This document shows, in pieces, positions 56,396-64,000 of a DNA stretch of 64,000 nucleotides. Within the stretch, counting starts at the first letter, position 1; every line of letters begins with the position of its first letter. The notes under the pieces were generated by a model, which made no database searches, was not told where the DNA came from, and was given only the letters and a program-made list of their open reading frames with translations. The position numbers were made by a program, and so were the translations under genes. This DNA comes from Chlorobiaceae bacterium (GTDB lineage: Bacteria > Bacteroidota > Chlorobiia > Chlorobiales > Chlorobiaceae), in the NCBI GenBank assembly GCA_013335115.1, contig JAAXWQ010000009.1, forward strand, positions 1-64,000, read 5' to 3'.

Positions 56396-58828
56396 ATGCC
56401 GAGGCCTGAGAAACTTGCACCGGGGCAGCTTTACAACCACTGCGACCACGGCCAGTTCGTGTTCGAAACGACAGCCGAACTCGACGGCACGACCGAAATC
56501 GCAGGACAGAAACGGGCGCTCGATGCCATAAGGTTCGGCATGGGCATCCGGCATGACGGCTTCAACCTCTTCGCCCTCGGCCCCTCGGGTACGGGCAAGC
56601 AATCCGCCGTGCTCCACAGCCTCAGCGGGCTGGCACCCGGAGCGCCCTGCCCCGACGACTGGTGTTACGTCTACAACTTCGAGAAGCCCCGGCACCCTCG
56701 TGCGCTCAGGCTTCCGCCGGGCCGCGCCTGCGAACTGGTCAGCGACATGGAGCACCTGGTCGAGGCGCTCTTCAGCGTCATGCCTGCCGCATTCAGCAGC
56801 GAGGAGTACCAGTCGAGGGAGAAGGAGATCAACGAATCCTTCCAGGAGCGGCAGGATACGGTCATCGAAGAGCTCGAAGAGGATGCACGGAAGCGTGATA
56901 TCGCCCTGATCAGGACACCCGGTGGTTTCGCTTTCGCCCCGGTCAAGAAAGGAGAGGTGATCAAGCCTGACGACTTCATGCACCTCAAGCAGGAGGAGCG
57001 CGACCGGATAGAGGCGGAGATGGTGCGGTTGAAGGACGCCCTCCAGTCGATCATGGCGCAGATCCCGAAATTGCAGCGGGAGCGCATCGAAAAGCTCAAG
57101 GAGCTGAACCGCGACGTTGCCGGCTTCGCACTCAAACCACTCGTCACCGAGCTCAGGTCGAAGTACGAAACCCTGCCCGGGGTGCTCAGCCATCTCGATG
57201 CGATCGAAAACGACACCATCGGAAACTTCGACCAGTTCCTCGAGAAGGAGTCTTCCCCGCAGGAGCTCTTCATGGGCGGGGCCACATCGACGCCGGGTGC
57301 CAGGGGACGGTTCTTCGTCAGGTACCGGGTCAACGTCATGATCGACAACGGTCATTCGAAAGGCGCCCCCGTCGTCCTGGAGGACAAGCCCTCCTGCCAG
57401 AACCTCGTGGGAGACATCGAGCACACATCGCAGATGGGCACGCTGGTCACCGATTTCACCCTCATCAAGCCGGGAGCCCTGCACCGGGCCAACGGTGGCT
57501 ACCTGGTGCTCGATGCCCGGCGGCTGCTGTTCGAGCCATTCGCCTGGGAAGCGCTCAAGAAGGCCATCCGCACCCGCCAGATCCGGATCGAATCGCTCGG
57601 CCAGCTCTTCAGCATGGTCAGCACCGTCTCGCTCGAACCGGAGCCGATCCCGCTGCAGGTCAAGGTCATCCTGCTCGGCGAACGGATGCTCTACTACCTG
57701 CTCAGCACCTACGACCCTGATTTCGCCGAGCTGTTCAAGGTGGCGGCCGATTTCGAGGACGAGATGGAGCGTAACCACGACAACCATCTCGCCTATGCGC
57801 GCATGATCGGCTCGATCGCCGTTCGCGAGAAGCTGCACCACTTCGACCGAAGCGCCGTGGCACGGGTCGTCGAGCACGGCTCCCGGCTGGCCGGCGACGC
57901 CACGAAACTCACCACCCACCTGCAGGGCATCTGCGACCTGGTACACGAAGCGGACTACCACGCATCCGAGGCGGGACGGAACCGGGTGACGGCCGTCGAC
58001 GTCCAGGCGGCCGTCGAGGCCCAGGTGCATCGGGCAACCCGCATCCAGGAGCGCGTCAGGGAGGCCATGATGCGCGGTACCATCCTGATCGACACGGCTT
58101 CCGAACGGACCGGCCAGGTCAACGGCCTGGCCGTCTACTCACTCGGCGACCGGAACTTCGGACGTCCGAGCCGGATCACCGCCAGGGTACGGATGGGAAA
58201 GGGCGAGGTGATCGACATCGAGCGCGAGGTGGAGATGGGCGGCCCCATCCACTCGAAAGGGGTGCTGATCCTGTCGGGGTTCCTCGGCGCGCGGTATGCC
58301 CCGGAAATCCCCCTCTCGCTCTCGGCCACGCTGGTCTTCGAACAGTCTTACGGCGGCGTGGAGGGAGACAGCGCCTCATCGGCCGAACTCTACGCCCTGC
58401 TCTCGGCCATCTCCGGCGTACCGATCCGGCAGTGGCTGGCCGTAACCGGATCGGTCAACCAGTTCGGTGAAGTGCAGGCGATCGGCGGGGTGAATGAAAA
58501 AATCGAAGGTTTTTTCGATCTTTGCAGGGAGCGGGGCCTCGACGGGAGGCATGGCGTGCTGATCCCCGCCACCAACGTGCAGAACCTGATGCTCCGGGAT
58601 GACATCGTCAGGGCTGTCGAAGAGGGGATGTTCTCGGTCTGGCCCGTCGCACACATCGACCAGGGCCTCGAGCTCCTGACCGGGGTCCCGGCAGGGGAAC
58701 AGGCCCCTGACGGCTCCTGGCCTCCGGGAAGCATCAACGCCATGATCGTCGATCGGCTCGGCGCGATGGCAAAAAAACAGCAGGAGTTCGCATCGGACCA
58801 TGAAGATGAAAAGGAATCCAAGCGATAA
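56396..58828 (+). CDS. Lon-like (peptidase S16) ATP-dependent protease, YcbZ/LonB-like
   Basis: An 810-residue protease. The N-terminal AAA-like region has the P-loop [14 protein letters not shown] (Lys68), with Gln following the Lys where Ser or Thr is usual. A long helical middle follows, then AAA features ([20 protein letters not shown]) and a C-terminal S16 protease domain. The catalytic dyad is Ser659 in [15 protein letters not shown] and Lys702 in [13 protein letters not shown]. There is no Lon substrate-recognition N domain. AGGAG precedes ATG 56396. A stress-protein gene begins 18 bp downstream. Confidence 0.92.
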   Translation: MPRPEKLAPGQLYNHCDHGQFVFETTAELDGTTEIAGQKRALDAIRFGMGIRHDGFNLFALGPSGTGKQSAVLHSLSGLAPGAPCPDDWCYVYNFEKPRHPRALRLPPGRACELVSDMEHLVEALFSVMPAAFSSEEYQSREKEINESFQERQDTVIEELEEDARKRDIALIRTPGGFAFAPVKKGEVIKPDDFMHLKQEERDRIEAEMVRLKDALQSIMAQIPKLQRERIEKLKELNRDVAGFALKPLVTELRSKYETLPGVLSHLDAIENDTIGNFDQFLEKESSPQELFMGGATSTPGARGRFFVRYRVNVMIDNGHSKGAPVVLEDKPSCQNLVGDIEHTSQMGTLVTDFTLIKPGALHRANGGYLVLDARRLLFEPFAWEALKKAIRTRQIRIESLGQLFSMVSTVSLEPEPIPLQVKVILLGERMLYYLLSTYDPDFAELFKVAADFEDEMERNHDNHLAYARMIGSIAVREKLHHFDRSAVARVVEHGSRLAGDATKLTTHLQGICDLVHEADYHASEAGRNRVTAVDVQAAVEAQVHRATRIQERVREAMMRGTILIDTASERTGQVNGLAVYSLGDRNFGRPSRITARVRMGKGEVIDIEREVEMGGPIHSKGVLILSGFLGARYAPEIPLSLSATLVFEQSYGGVEGDSASSAELYALLSAISGVPIRQWLAVTGSVNQFGEVQAIGGVNEKIEGFFDLCRERGLDGRHGVLIPATNVQNLMLRDDIVRAVEEGMFSVWPVAHIDQGLELLTGVPAGEQAPDGSWPPGSINAMIVDRLGAMAKKQQEFASDHEDEKESKR

Positions 58829-58846
58829 ACGGAAGGAGTACCGGCT

Positions 58847-59692
58847 ATGGATCGATCCATGAGCACCGGGCTGGTCCGCACGATTGCCGTGGCCATCGAC
58901 TGCTCCCCCCACAGCAAAGCCTCGCTCGAGGCCGCTGCCGAGATGGCCGAAAGGCTGCAGGCGGATCTGGTCGGCATCTTCGTCGAGGACATCAACCTGC
59001 TCAGGATTGCGGGGCTGCCCTTCGCCGAGGAGATCCGGCGCTACAGCTCATCGACCGGCAAACTCGACGAAGCGCAACTTGAACGATTGCTCAGGCACCA
59101 GGCCCGCGAAGCCCGTGAGCTGCTGCAGCAAGCCGCCGATGCCAAAACCCTCCGCCACACCTTCAGGGTGCTCCGGGGCATGGTGCCCGAAAAGGTCATG
59201 TCCGCTGCGCCCGAAGCCGACATCCTGGTTCTCGGCAGGAGCGGTCGATCGCCATCATGCAGAAAGGGGCTGGGCTCGACAGCCCGCACCGCCCTGTACG
59301 AAGGCAAGGGTACCGTCCTGTTGATGCGTCCGGGCTTCACCGGGGCATCAGGGCCGCTGCTGGTGCTCTACGACGGGTCCGGGGGTTCGAGGACTGCGCT
59401 GGTTACCGCCTTGGCCCTCGCCGGTCCGGAAAGCACGATCCACCTCATCATCGTCGACCTCGATCCTGAAGCCGAAGCGCGTTGCCGGCAGGAGGCCGAC
59501 GCGCTGACAGGAGGCACGGGGCTCGCTGTCGAATACCACCACCTGCCGCTTGCCGACGGCAAACAGCTCTCGCGCTACATAAGAATGATAGATGCAGGCC
59601 TGCTCGTGTTGAGCGACCGGATGGAGCTGCCCGAAAAAACCCTCCACGACCTGGTCGACGACATCGACTATCCCGTGCTGGTGGTGCGGTAA
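58847..59692 (+). CDS. universal stress protein family protein
   Basis: A 281-residue protein with a clear N-terminal UspA domain: TIAVAIDCSPHSKASLEAAA, then DLVGIFVEDINLLRIAGLP and ADILVLGRSGRSPS. A shorter degenerate second half follows (LLVLYDGSGGSRTALVTALA, YPVLVVR). The usual ATP-binding GSxGR loop is partly kept as GRSGRS. AAGGAG precedes ATG 58847. Pairing with the Lon-like protease, 18 bp upstream, suggests a joint stress role. Confidence 0.85.
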   Translation: MDRSMSTGLVRTIAVAIDCSPHSKASLEAAAEMAERLQADLVGIFVEDINLLRIAGLPFAEEIRRYSSSTGKLDEAQLERLLRHQAREARELLQQAADAKTLRHTFRVLRGMVPEKVMSAAPEADILVLGRSGRSPSCRKGLGSTARTALYEGKGTVLLMRPGFTGASGPLLVLYDGSGGSRTALVTALALAGPESTIHLIIVDLDPEAEARCRQEADALTGGTGLAVEYHHLPLADGKQLSRYIRMIDAGLLVLSDRMELPEKTLHDLVDDIDYPVLVVR

Positions 59693-59699
59693 GGGCAGC

Positions 59700-60491
59700 T
59701 CACACGAACGACAGGCCGGCCATCAGGATGGCCGCCGAAACGGAGGCATTGAGCGACTCGACATTGGGCTTACCGCTGCCCGCGTGGGGAATCCTGACCC
59801 TGCGGTCGGCAAGGGCGAGCACCGCGGCGCTGATGCCGTTAGCCTCGTTGCCGATGACCAGCACCCTCCGGTCGGGCCACTCGCCGAAGCCCCGATAATC
59901 GAGGCCGTCGAGCGACGCCGCGGCCACCGTGAAGCCTTCGCGCTGCCGTAAAGCAAGTTCCCCGGCGAGATCCTTCACCGCGTAGTGGCGCACCGCGTAG
60001 ATGCTGCCGGCGCTGGATCGGACCGCCTTGGCGTTGTAGGGGTCGGCCGTACCTTCTCCGCAGATGACCGCCTCCGCGCCGAACCAGGCGGCCGTGCGGA
60101 TGATGGTGCCGACATTGCCGGGATCCTGGAGGTCGTCGAGCGCCACGACCAGCGAGTGTGCCCCCGGCATGAAACCGTCGGCCGGCTGCTTCCTGAACAC
60201 GCCGAACACCCCCTGCGGGGTGGTCGTCTGGGCAAGGCGCGCACAGGCATCGCGATCCGCGAGCCACAGCTTCCTCCTGAACGGGCCGAGCCAGTCCAGA
60301 TCGTCGACGAGCCGCTCATCGACAACCAGCGCTTCGAGCATGCCCGGTTCCGGTAGCCCCTCCAGCAGTTCGCGGACCGTGCGAAGCCCTTCGGCCAGGA
60401 ACAGCCCCTCCTGGTCGCGGTACTTCTTCTGGGCGAGCCTGGCGAGGCGTGAAAGCATGGCTTTGCTCAGCGGTTGGACGGCGTGACTCAT
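59700..60491 (-). CDS. TrmH/SpoU family RNA 2'-O-methyltransferase
   Basis: A 263-residue SPOUT methyltransferase. The N-terminal substrate-binding part has MLSRLARLAQKKYRDQEGLF (about 9-28) and the C-terminal knot has LVVALDDLQDPGNVGTIIRT, VLVIGNEANGIS and RIPHAGSGKPNVESLNASVS, the three SpoU motifs with AdoMet-binding residues. It probably methylates a ribose in rRNA or tRNA; the target is unknown. Its start overlaps the stop of the upstream membrane-protein gene (ATGA). It converges on the stress-protein gene with 7 bp between them. Confidence 0.92.
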   Translation of the reverse strand: MSHAVQPLSKAMLSRLARLAQKKYRDQEGLFLAEGLRTVRELLEGLPEPGMLEALVVDERLVDDLDWLGPFRRKLWLADRDACARLAQTTTPQGVFGVFRKQPADGFMPGAHSLVVALDDLQDPGNVGTIIRTAAWFGAEAVICGEGTADPYNAKAVRSSAGSIYAVRHYAVKDLAGELALRQREGFTVAAASLDGLDYRGFGEWPDRRVLVIGNEANGISAAVLALADRRVRIPHAGSGKPNVESLNASVSAAILMAGLSFV

Positions 60492-61255
60492 GGCCTCTTG
60501 CCTCCCGGACGTTTCGCCTTCACCGCTTCCGGCGAGTGGGAGAATGAGGTCGGCGGCTCTCCCGGAAGGCGGGAGAGGCCATCCGCATCGAGCCCGATCG
60601 AGTACCCGTCGCCCGCACCTTCACTATCGTCGATACTGGTGTCCCGGTCGGTCATGCAGCGGCGGATGTAGTCGTCGAAGGTTTCGCGGTCGAGCGAGAT
60701 CCGCAGCGACGGAAGCTCTTCGCCCCCACCAGCCCCCGACTCCGCAGCAACCATTTCCGCAACGACGGCCAACGCACGATCCTTCGACACGCCGGCTACC
60801 CCGATCTTTCGGACCATGGCGCCGAACGCCGCTTCGTCCATCGATTCGAGGGCCTCGCGGAGCCGGGCGAGCCCGCCGGCCATGGCAGCATACGAGGTGA
60901 TGGCGGCTTTGAGATCCCCATCGTCGACCGTCGGGCCTGCCGACGCAGCCGGCTTGCTCGTCCGCCGCCCGCTACCGAGGAACTCCTCGTCGACATCGTA
61001 ACCCTTGAGGATGCCCGCTGCCCCCTCGCTGCCCTTCGCCCTTGCCCGACGCTCCGAAACGCTCTCGATCCTGCCGCTCCCCCCGTCGGAAAGCGTCTTC
61101 AGGGAAAAAAGCAGGCCTGCGGCCCCGGCATAAAGGGCCAGCCAGAAAAGGAGAGGGCCCGGTTCGAAGCCGCGAAGGACCGCCGTAGCGGTTTCAGCGA
61201 CGATCAGGGCAGCGGAGAGGCCGGCAAGCAGCCCGGCGGCCAGGCGTTCGTTCAT
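60488..61255 (-). CDS. hypothetical two-helix membrane protein
   Basis: A 255-residue protein starting at ATG 61255 (MNERLAAGLLAG). Two hydrophobic helices lie near the N terminus (about 4-26 and 35-56; LLFWLALYAGAAGLLFSL). The rest is soluble: RRARAKGSEGAAGILKGYDV, a helical centre, and LPSLRISLDRETFDDYIRRC near the end. No family is recognised. It is coupled to the methyltransferase gene by an ATGA overlap and is divergent from the U32 peptidase gene. Expression is likely since the coupling is tight. Confidence 0.65.
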   Translation of the reverse strand: MNERLAAGLLAGLSAALIVAETATAVLRGFEPGPLLFWLALYAGAAGLLFSLKTLSDGGSGRIESVSERRARAKGSEGAAGILKGYDVDEEFLGSGRRTSKPAASAGPTVDDGDLKAAITSYAAMAGGLARLREALESMDEAAFGAMVRKIGVAGVSKDRALAVVAEMVAAESGAGGGEELPSLRISLDRETFDDYIRRCMTDRDTSIDDSEGAGDGYSIGLDADGLSRLPGEPPTSFSHSPEAVKAKRPGGKRP

Positions 61256-61337
61256 GGTATTCTCGAATGGCTGATTATTTTTGTCGTAGTATAACGAATA
61301 ATCGGCATTTCGCCTTTCAGCCCTGCACCGACGAACC

Positions 61338-62576
61338 ATGAAGCCTGAACTCATCGCCCCCGCCGGGGAGTGGACCTCCCTGCGCGCCGCGCTCGACGCC
61401 GGGGCTGATGCCGTCTATTTCGGCGCCGAAGGCTTCAACATGCGGGCAGCCAGCAAGGGATTCGGGCCGGGCGACTTCGGCGGGATCGCAAGGCTCTGCC
61501 GGAGCCACGGGGCGAAAGCCTACCTCGCCCTGAACTCCGTGGTGTACGACACCGAACTGGAGGCAGTCGACGACGTGGTCGCCGCCGCCCGGAAGGCCGG
61601 GCTCGACGCGGTCATCTGCTGGGACATGGCAGTCATCGAATCGTGCAGGCGCCACGGCATCCCGTTGCACCTCTCCACCCAGGCCTCGGTGAGCAACTTC
61701 GAAGCCGTCAGGTTCTATGCCTCGCTCGGCGCCCGCATGATCGTACTGGCAAGGGAGCTCGACCTCGACCAGGCCGCCGCCATCGCCTCGCGTATCGCAG
61801 AAGAGCAGCTGCCGGTCACCGTCGAGTGCTTCGTGCACGGCGCCATGTGCGTCGCCGTCTCGGGGCGCTGCTTCATCTCTCAGGAGCTCTTCGGCCGGTC
61901 TGCCAATCGCGGCGAATGCGTGCAACCGTGCCGGCGATCCTACAGCGTCACCGACACCGAGGAGGGTTTTGGGCTTGAACTCGGCGCCGACTACGTGATG
62001 AGCCCGAAGGACCTCTGCACCATCACCTTCCTCGACCGTCTCTTCGACGCGGGCATCGGCGCCTTCAAGATCGAGGGACGGAACCGCAGCCCGGAGTATG
62101 TGTCGACCTCGACCGCATCCTACCGCCGGGCAATCGACTTCATCGCCGCCCACCACGACGAAGAAGGGTTCCACGAAGCCTGGCGGGCGCTCTCGACGGA
62201 GCTCGAAGCTGATCTGGCAAGAGTCTACAACCGGGGCTTCTCGAACGGCTTCTACTTCGGCCGGCCAGCCTCGGACTGGGCGCGCCACCACGGTTCGGTC
62301 GCCACGGAGACGAAGGCGTACGTCGGTATCGTGAAAAAGTATTTCCCGAAAGCAGGGGTCGCCGAAATCCTCGTCCACTCCCGGGGTATCGCAGCCGGCG
62401 CCACACTCTCCATCCAGGGCCCGGCCACCGGGCTGGTCACCGTCACCGGCGCCGAACTCCATCTCGACGACACACCAGCAGCCCATGTTGCCCAGGGTGA
62501 GAGTTTCACGGTCCGATGCGACCGGGTCAGGAAGAACGACAAGGTTTACGTGCTGGAGAAAAAAACAGAGGGGTAA
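61338..62576 (+). CDS. peptidase U32 family protein (RlhA/YegQ-like)
   Basis: A 412-residue protein beginning [20 protein letters not shown], with [16 protein letters not shown] (about 23-38), [16 protein letters not shown] and the cysteine-bearing [13 protein letters not shown]. It also has MSPKDLCTI and [16 protein letters not shown]. The four conserved cysteines of the family may hold an iron-sulfur cluster. Relatives RlhA and TrhP take part in RNA hydroxylation, so the peptidase name may be historical. The C-terminal ~100 residues form a small beta domain. Confidence 0.9.
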   Translation: MKPELIAPAGEWTSLRAALDAGADAVYFGAEGFNMRAASKGFGPGDFGGIARLCRSHGAKAYLALNSVVYDTELEAVDDVVAAARKAGLDAVICWDMAVIESCRRHGIPLHLSTQASVSNFEAVRFYASLGARMIVLARELDLDQAAAIASRIAEEQLPVTVECFVHGAMCVAVSGRCFISQELFGRSANRGECVQPCRRSYSVTDTEEGFGLELGADYVMSPKDLCTITFLDRLFDAGIGAFKIEGRNRSPEYVSTSTASYRRAIDFIAAHHDEEGFHEAWRALSTELEADLARVYNRGFSNGFYFGRPASDWARHHGSVATETKAYVGIVKKYFPKAGVAEILVHSRGIAAGATLSIQGPATGLVTVTGAELHLDDTPAAHVAQGESFTVRCDRVRKNDKVYVLEKKTEG

Positions 62577-62630
62577 CAACCCGGCCGCCCCTGTATTTCC
62601 CTCTTTATTCACCGGGCTTTTCCCTACATT

Positions 62631-62640
62631 CCATATATGG
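62631..62640. promoter_or_regulatory. 10-bp palindrome upstream of the sulfhydrogenase genes
   Basis: CCATATATGG is a perfect 10-bp palindrome in AT-rich sequence about 50 bp before hydB. It may lie in the promoter of the sulfhydrogenase operon. It is short enough to be chance. Confidence 0.25.
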
Positions 62641-62688
62641 GCAAAAGTCCTCCCCTCTCGACATATCCGTGAAACCGGAGGTATTCAG

Positions 62689-63768
62689 ATGATTTACAAG
62701 GTCATTTCGAAACCCGAGTTCAAGTCTTTCATCGATGCGATCGTCAAGGCCAACACGGCTTACGGTCCAAAGCAGGTCGACACCGGCTGCAAAGGCGAGC
62801 CGGTCTACCAGTTCATGCCGGTGCATGCGGCCGACGAGATCGCCTTTGACTACACGGCCACCCACTCCTCGGCCAAGCACCTCTTCCTGCCATTCCGGGA
62901 CGAACTCTCGAAATTCAGCTTCACCGACGGCAACTGGGAGCAGGAGGTGCGCTACGACGCGCCGCCCATCGTGCTCATCGGGCTCAGGCCCTGCGACATC
63001 AATGCCGTCAACATCCTCGACGACGTGATGCTCCACGGCCCCTATCCGTCGCCCTACTACCTCGCGCGCCGAAAGAACACCTTCATCATCGGCATGGACC
63101 ACCTGCCCCTGCCGGACTGCTTCTGCAAGTCGATGAACCGGCACACCGTCAACCACGGCTTCAACCTCTTCTGTTCCGATATCGGCGACCGGTACTACCT
63201 GTCGATCAACTCCGCGAACGCCTTCAGCTTCCTCAAGGAGTTCAAGCTCGAGGAGCCGTCCTACGAAGACAACTGCAACCTGATCGAACGCCGCAAGAAG
63301 ATCAAGCACAGCTTCACGACCAATATCGAGGTGACCGGCCTTCCGGTCTTCCTCGACATCGAATTCAACTCCCCGATATGGGAGAAGTGGGGCGACAAGT
63401 GCCTCAGCTGCGGCACCTGCGCCATGGTCTGCCCCACCTGCTACTGCTACAGCGTGGAAGAGCGGTTCGACATCGACCTCAAGGGTTCGACCCGGCAGAA
63501 CCACCTCTACTCGTGCAACCTGGTCGATTTCGCCCAGGTGGCCGGCGGGCACAACTTCAGGCCGAAGAACGGCGACCGCCTCAAGTATCGCTACTACCAT
63601 CACTACCGCGGGTTCGCGGCCAACGACAACCAGCAGATCTGCGTCGGCTGCAACCGATGCGGACGCGCCTGCCTGGCCGACATCAACCCGAAAGACGTCA
63701 TCAACGACCTCAGACTGGAGCGGGAATCATGCATGACCTGCGTTTCAACATCCCCGGACAAGACCTGA
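62689..63768 (+). CDS. sulfhydrogenase beta subunit (4Fe-4S, HydB-like)
   Basis: An iron-sulfur electron-transfer subunit of the cytoplasmic [NiFe] hydrogenase/sulfur reductase complex (group 3b type). The 359 residues include [20 protein letters not shown] and two 4Fe-4S binding sites: [16 protein letters not shown] (about 238-253) and [15 protein letters not shown] (about 318-332). ATG 62689 has GGAGG 7 nt upstream, a near-ideal site; a longer frame to 62485 lies inside the U32 gene. The next gene overlaps its end by 40 bp, so the subunits are probably co-translated. Confidence 0.88.
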   Translation: MIYKVISKPEFKSFIDAIVKANTAYGPKQVDTGCKGEPVYQFMPVHAADEIAFDYTATHSSAKHLFLPFRDELSKFSFTDGNWEQEVRYDAPPIVLIGLRPCDINAVNILDDVMLHGPYPSPYYLARRKNTFIIGMDHLPLPDCFCKSMNRHTVNHGFNLFCSDIGDRYYLSINSANAFSFLKEFKLEEPSYEDNCNLIERRKKIKHSFTTNIEVTGLPVFLDIEFNSPIWEKWGDKCLSCGTCAMVCPTCYCYSVEERFDIDLKGSTRQNHLYSCNLVDFAQVAGGHNFRPKNGDRLKYRYYHHYRGFAANDNQQICVGCNRCGRACLADINPKDVINDLRLERESCMTCVSTSPDKT

Positions 63769-64000
63769 ACCTCGAACCCTTCGCGCTCAGGGCCCCTGAC
63801 TTCCAGAAAAAGTGCGAGGTCATGATCACCGACCGTGGCTACAAGTGCCGGATCACCAACATCGTGCCGCTCTCCGGGCAGGAGCGTCTGTTCCTGCTCC
63901 GCATCGTCGATCCCCTGGAACGGGAGCTGTTCAACTTCAGGCCCGGGCAGTTCCTCATGCTCGAAGTGCCGGGCTACGGCGAGGCGCCGATCTCGATTTC
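63729..64000 (+). CDS. sulfhydrogenase gamma subunit (FAD/NAD(P)-binding, partial)
   Basis: The first 90 residues of a flavoprotein cut by the window edge. The frame starts at ATG 63729 and overlaps the beta subunit gene by 40 bp. It reads [20 protein letters not shown] and then [20 protein letters not shown], the start of a ferredoxin-NADP reductase-type FAD domain as in HydG of sulfhydrogenases. It should pass electrons between NAD(P) and the hydrogenase. The alpha (NiFe) and delta subunits should lie downstream, outside the window. Confidence 0.82.
   Translation, partial: MHDLRFNIPGQDLNLEPFALRAPDFQKKCEVMITDRGYKCRITNIVPLSGQERLFLLRIVDPLERELFNFRPGQFLMLEVPGYGEAPISI

Noticed and set aside
56390-58030. 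546-codon open frame on the minus strand
   Set aside because: Antisense to the Lon-like protease gene, with no supporting motif or ribosome-binding site.

Overview
This 64 kb, GC-rich window reads as a chromosomal segment of a green sulfur bacterium (Chlorobi, Chlorobium/Chlorobaculum-like). The evidence is an omega subunit of the Chlorobi/Bacteroidetes type after gmk, a type 2 isopentenyl-diphosphate isomerase followed by a prenyl synthase, and a cytoplasmic sulfhydrogenase at the right edge. Gram-negative envelope genes (lpxB, kdsD, bamA, ompH/skp, lptC) show it has an LPS outer membrane. The lineage call is inference from gene content and protein style; no database was searched. I see no prophage, insertion sequence, CRISPR array or rRNA operon. 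Nearly all genes are housekeeping and intact.

Layout. 1-14.9 kb: lpxB, a phosphohexomutase, a four-gene ECF sigma / anti-sigma / periplasmic-sensor cluster, a polysaccharide flippase, kdsD, sucD-gatA, uppS-bamA and an outer-membrane barrel protein. 15-20.3 kb: a nuclease-domain protein, tRNA-Leu(GAG), tRNA-Lys(UUU), a 35-codon mS38-like basic protein gene, rho, folC, ruvA, rpsT. 20.5-31.1 kb: a second phosphohexomutase with an MsbA-type ABC exporter, an orphan FtsX-like permease, fni with a prenyl diphosphate synthase, dprA, then ompH-lptC-panD and a GlmU-like uridyltransferase lacking its acetyltransferase half. 31.2-42.2 kb: a pyrophosphate-type phosphofructokinase, then a long minus-strand information-processing cluster (rimP-nusA-infB-rbfA-truB-ribF-rpsO-yicC-gmk-rpoZ-VOC). 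42.3-53.6 kb: a minus-strand series (a YbaK-like protein, glycosyltransferase, hybrid kinase, gnd-zwf, CPBP protease, cdsA, PTS IIA, hisS, glutaredoxin, small membrane protein). 54-64 kb: aldehyde dehydrogenase, terC, Lon-like protease with a universal stress protein, RNA methyltransferase, U32 peptidase and the first two sulfhydrogenase genes.

The most unusual non-coding structure is a family of three elements, each in a convergent intergenic gap (7.95-8.07, 23.84-24.02 and 31.1-31.26 kb). Each has two inverted arms built from GGAC / GTCC cores at exact 9-nt spacing; in one copy the right arm has grown to ten 9-bp units. A roughly 126-bp imperfect palindrome follows rho, and six heptamers precede the second phosphohexomutase gene. 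The best candidate for an interesting protein system is the ECF sigma cluster at 2.9-4.8 kb, whose architecture resembles CnrYXH-type metal/envelope sensing with an extra small secreted protein.
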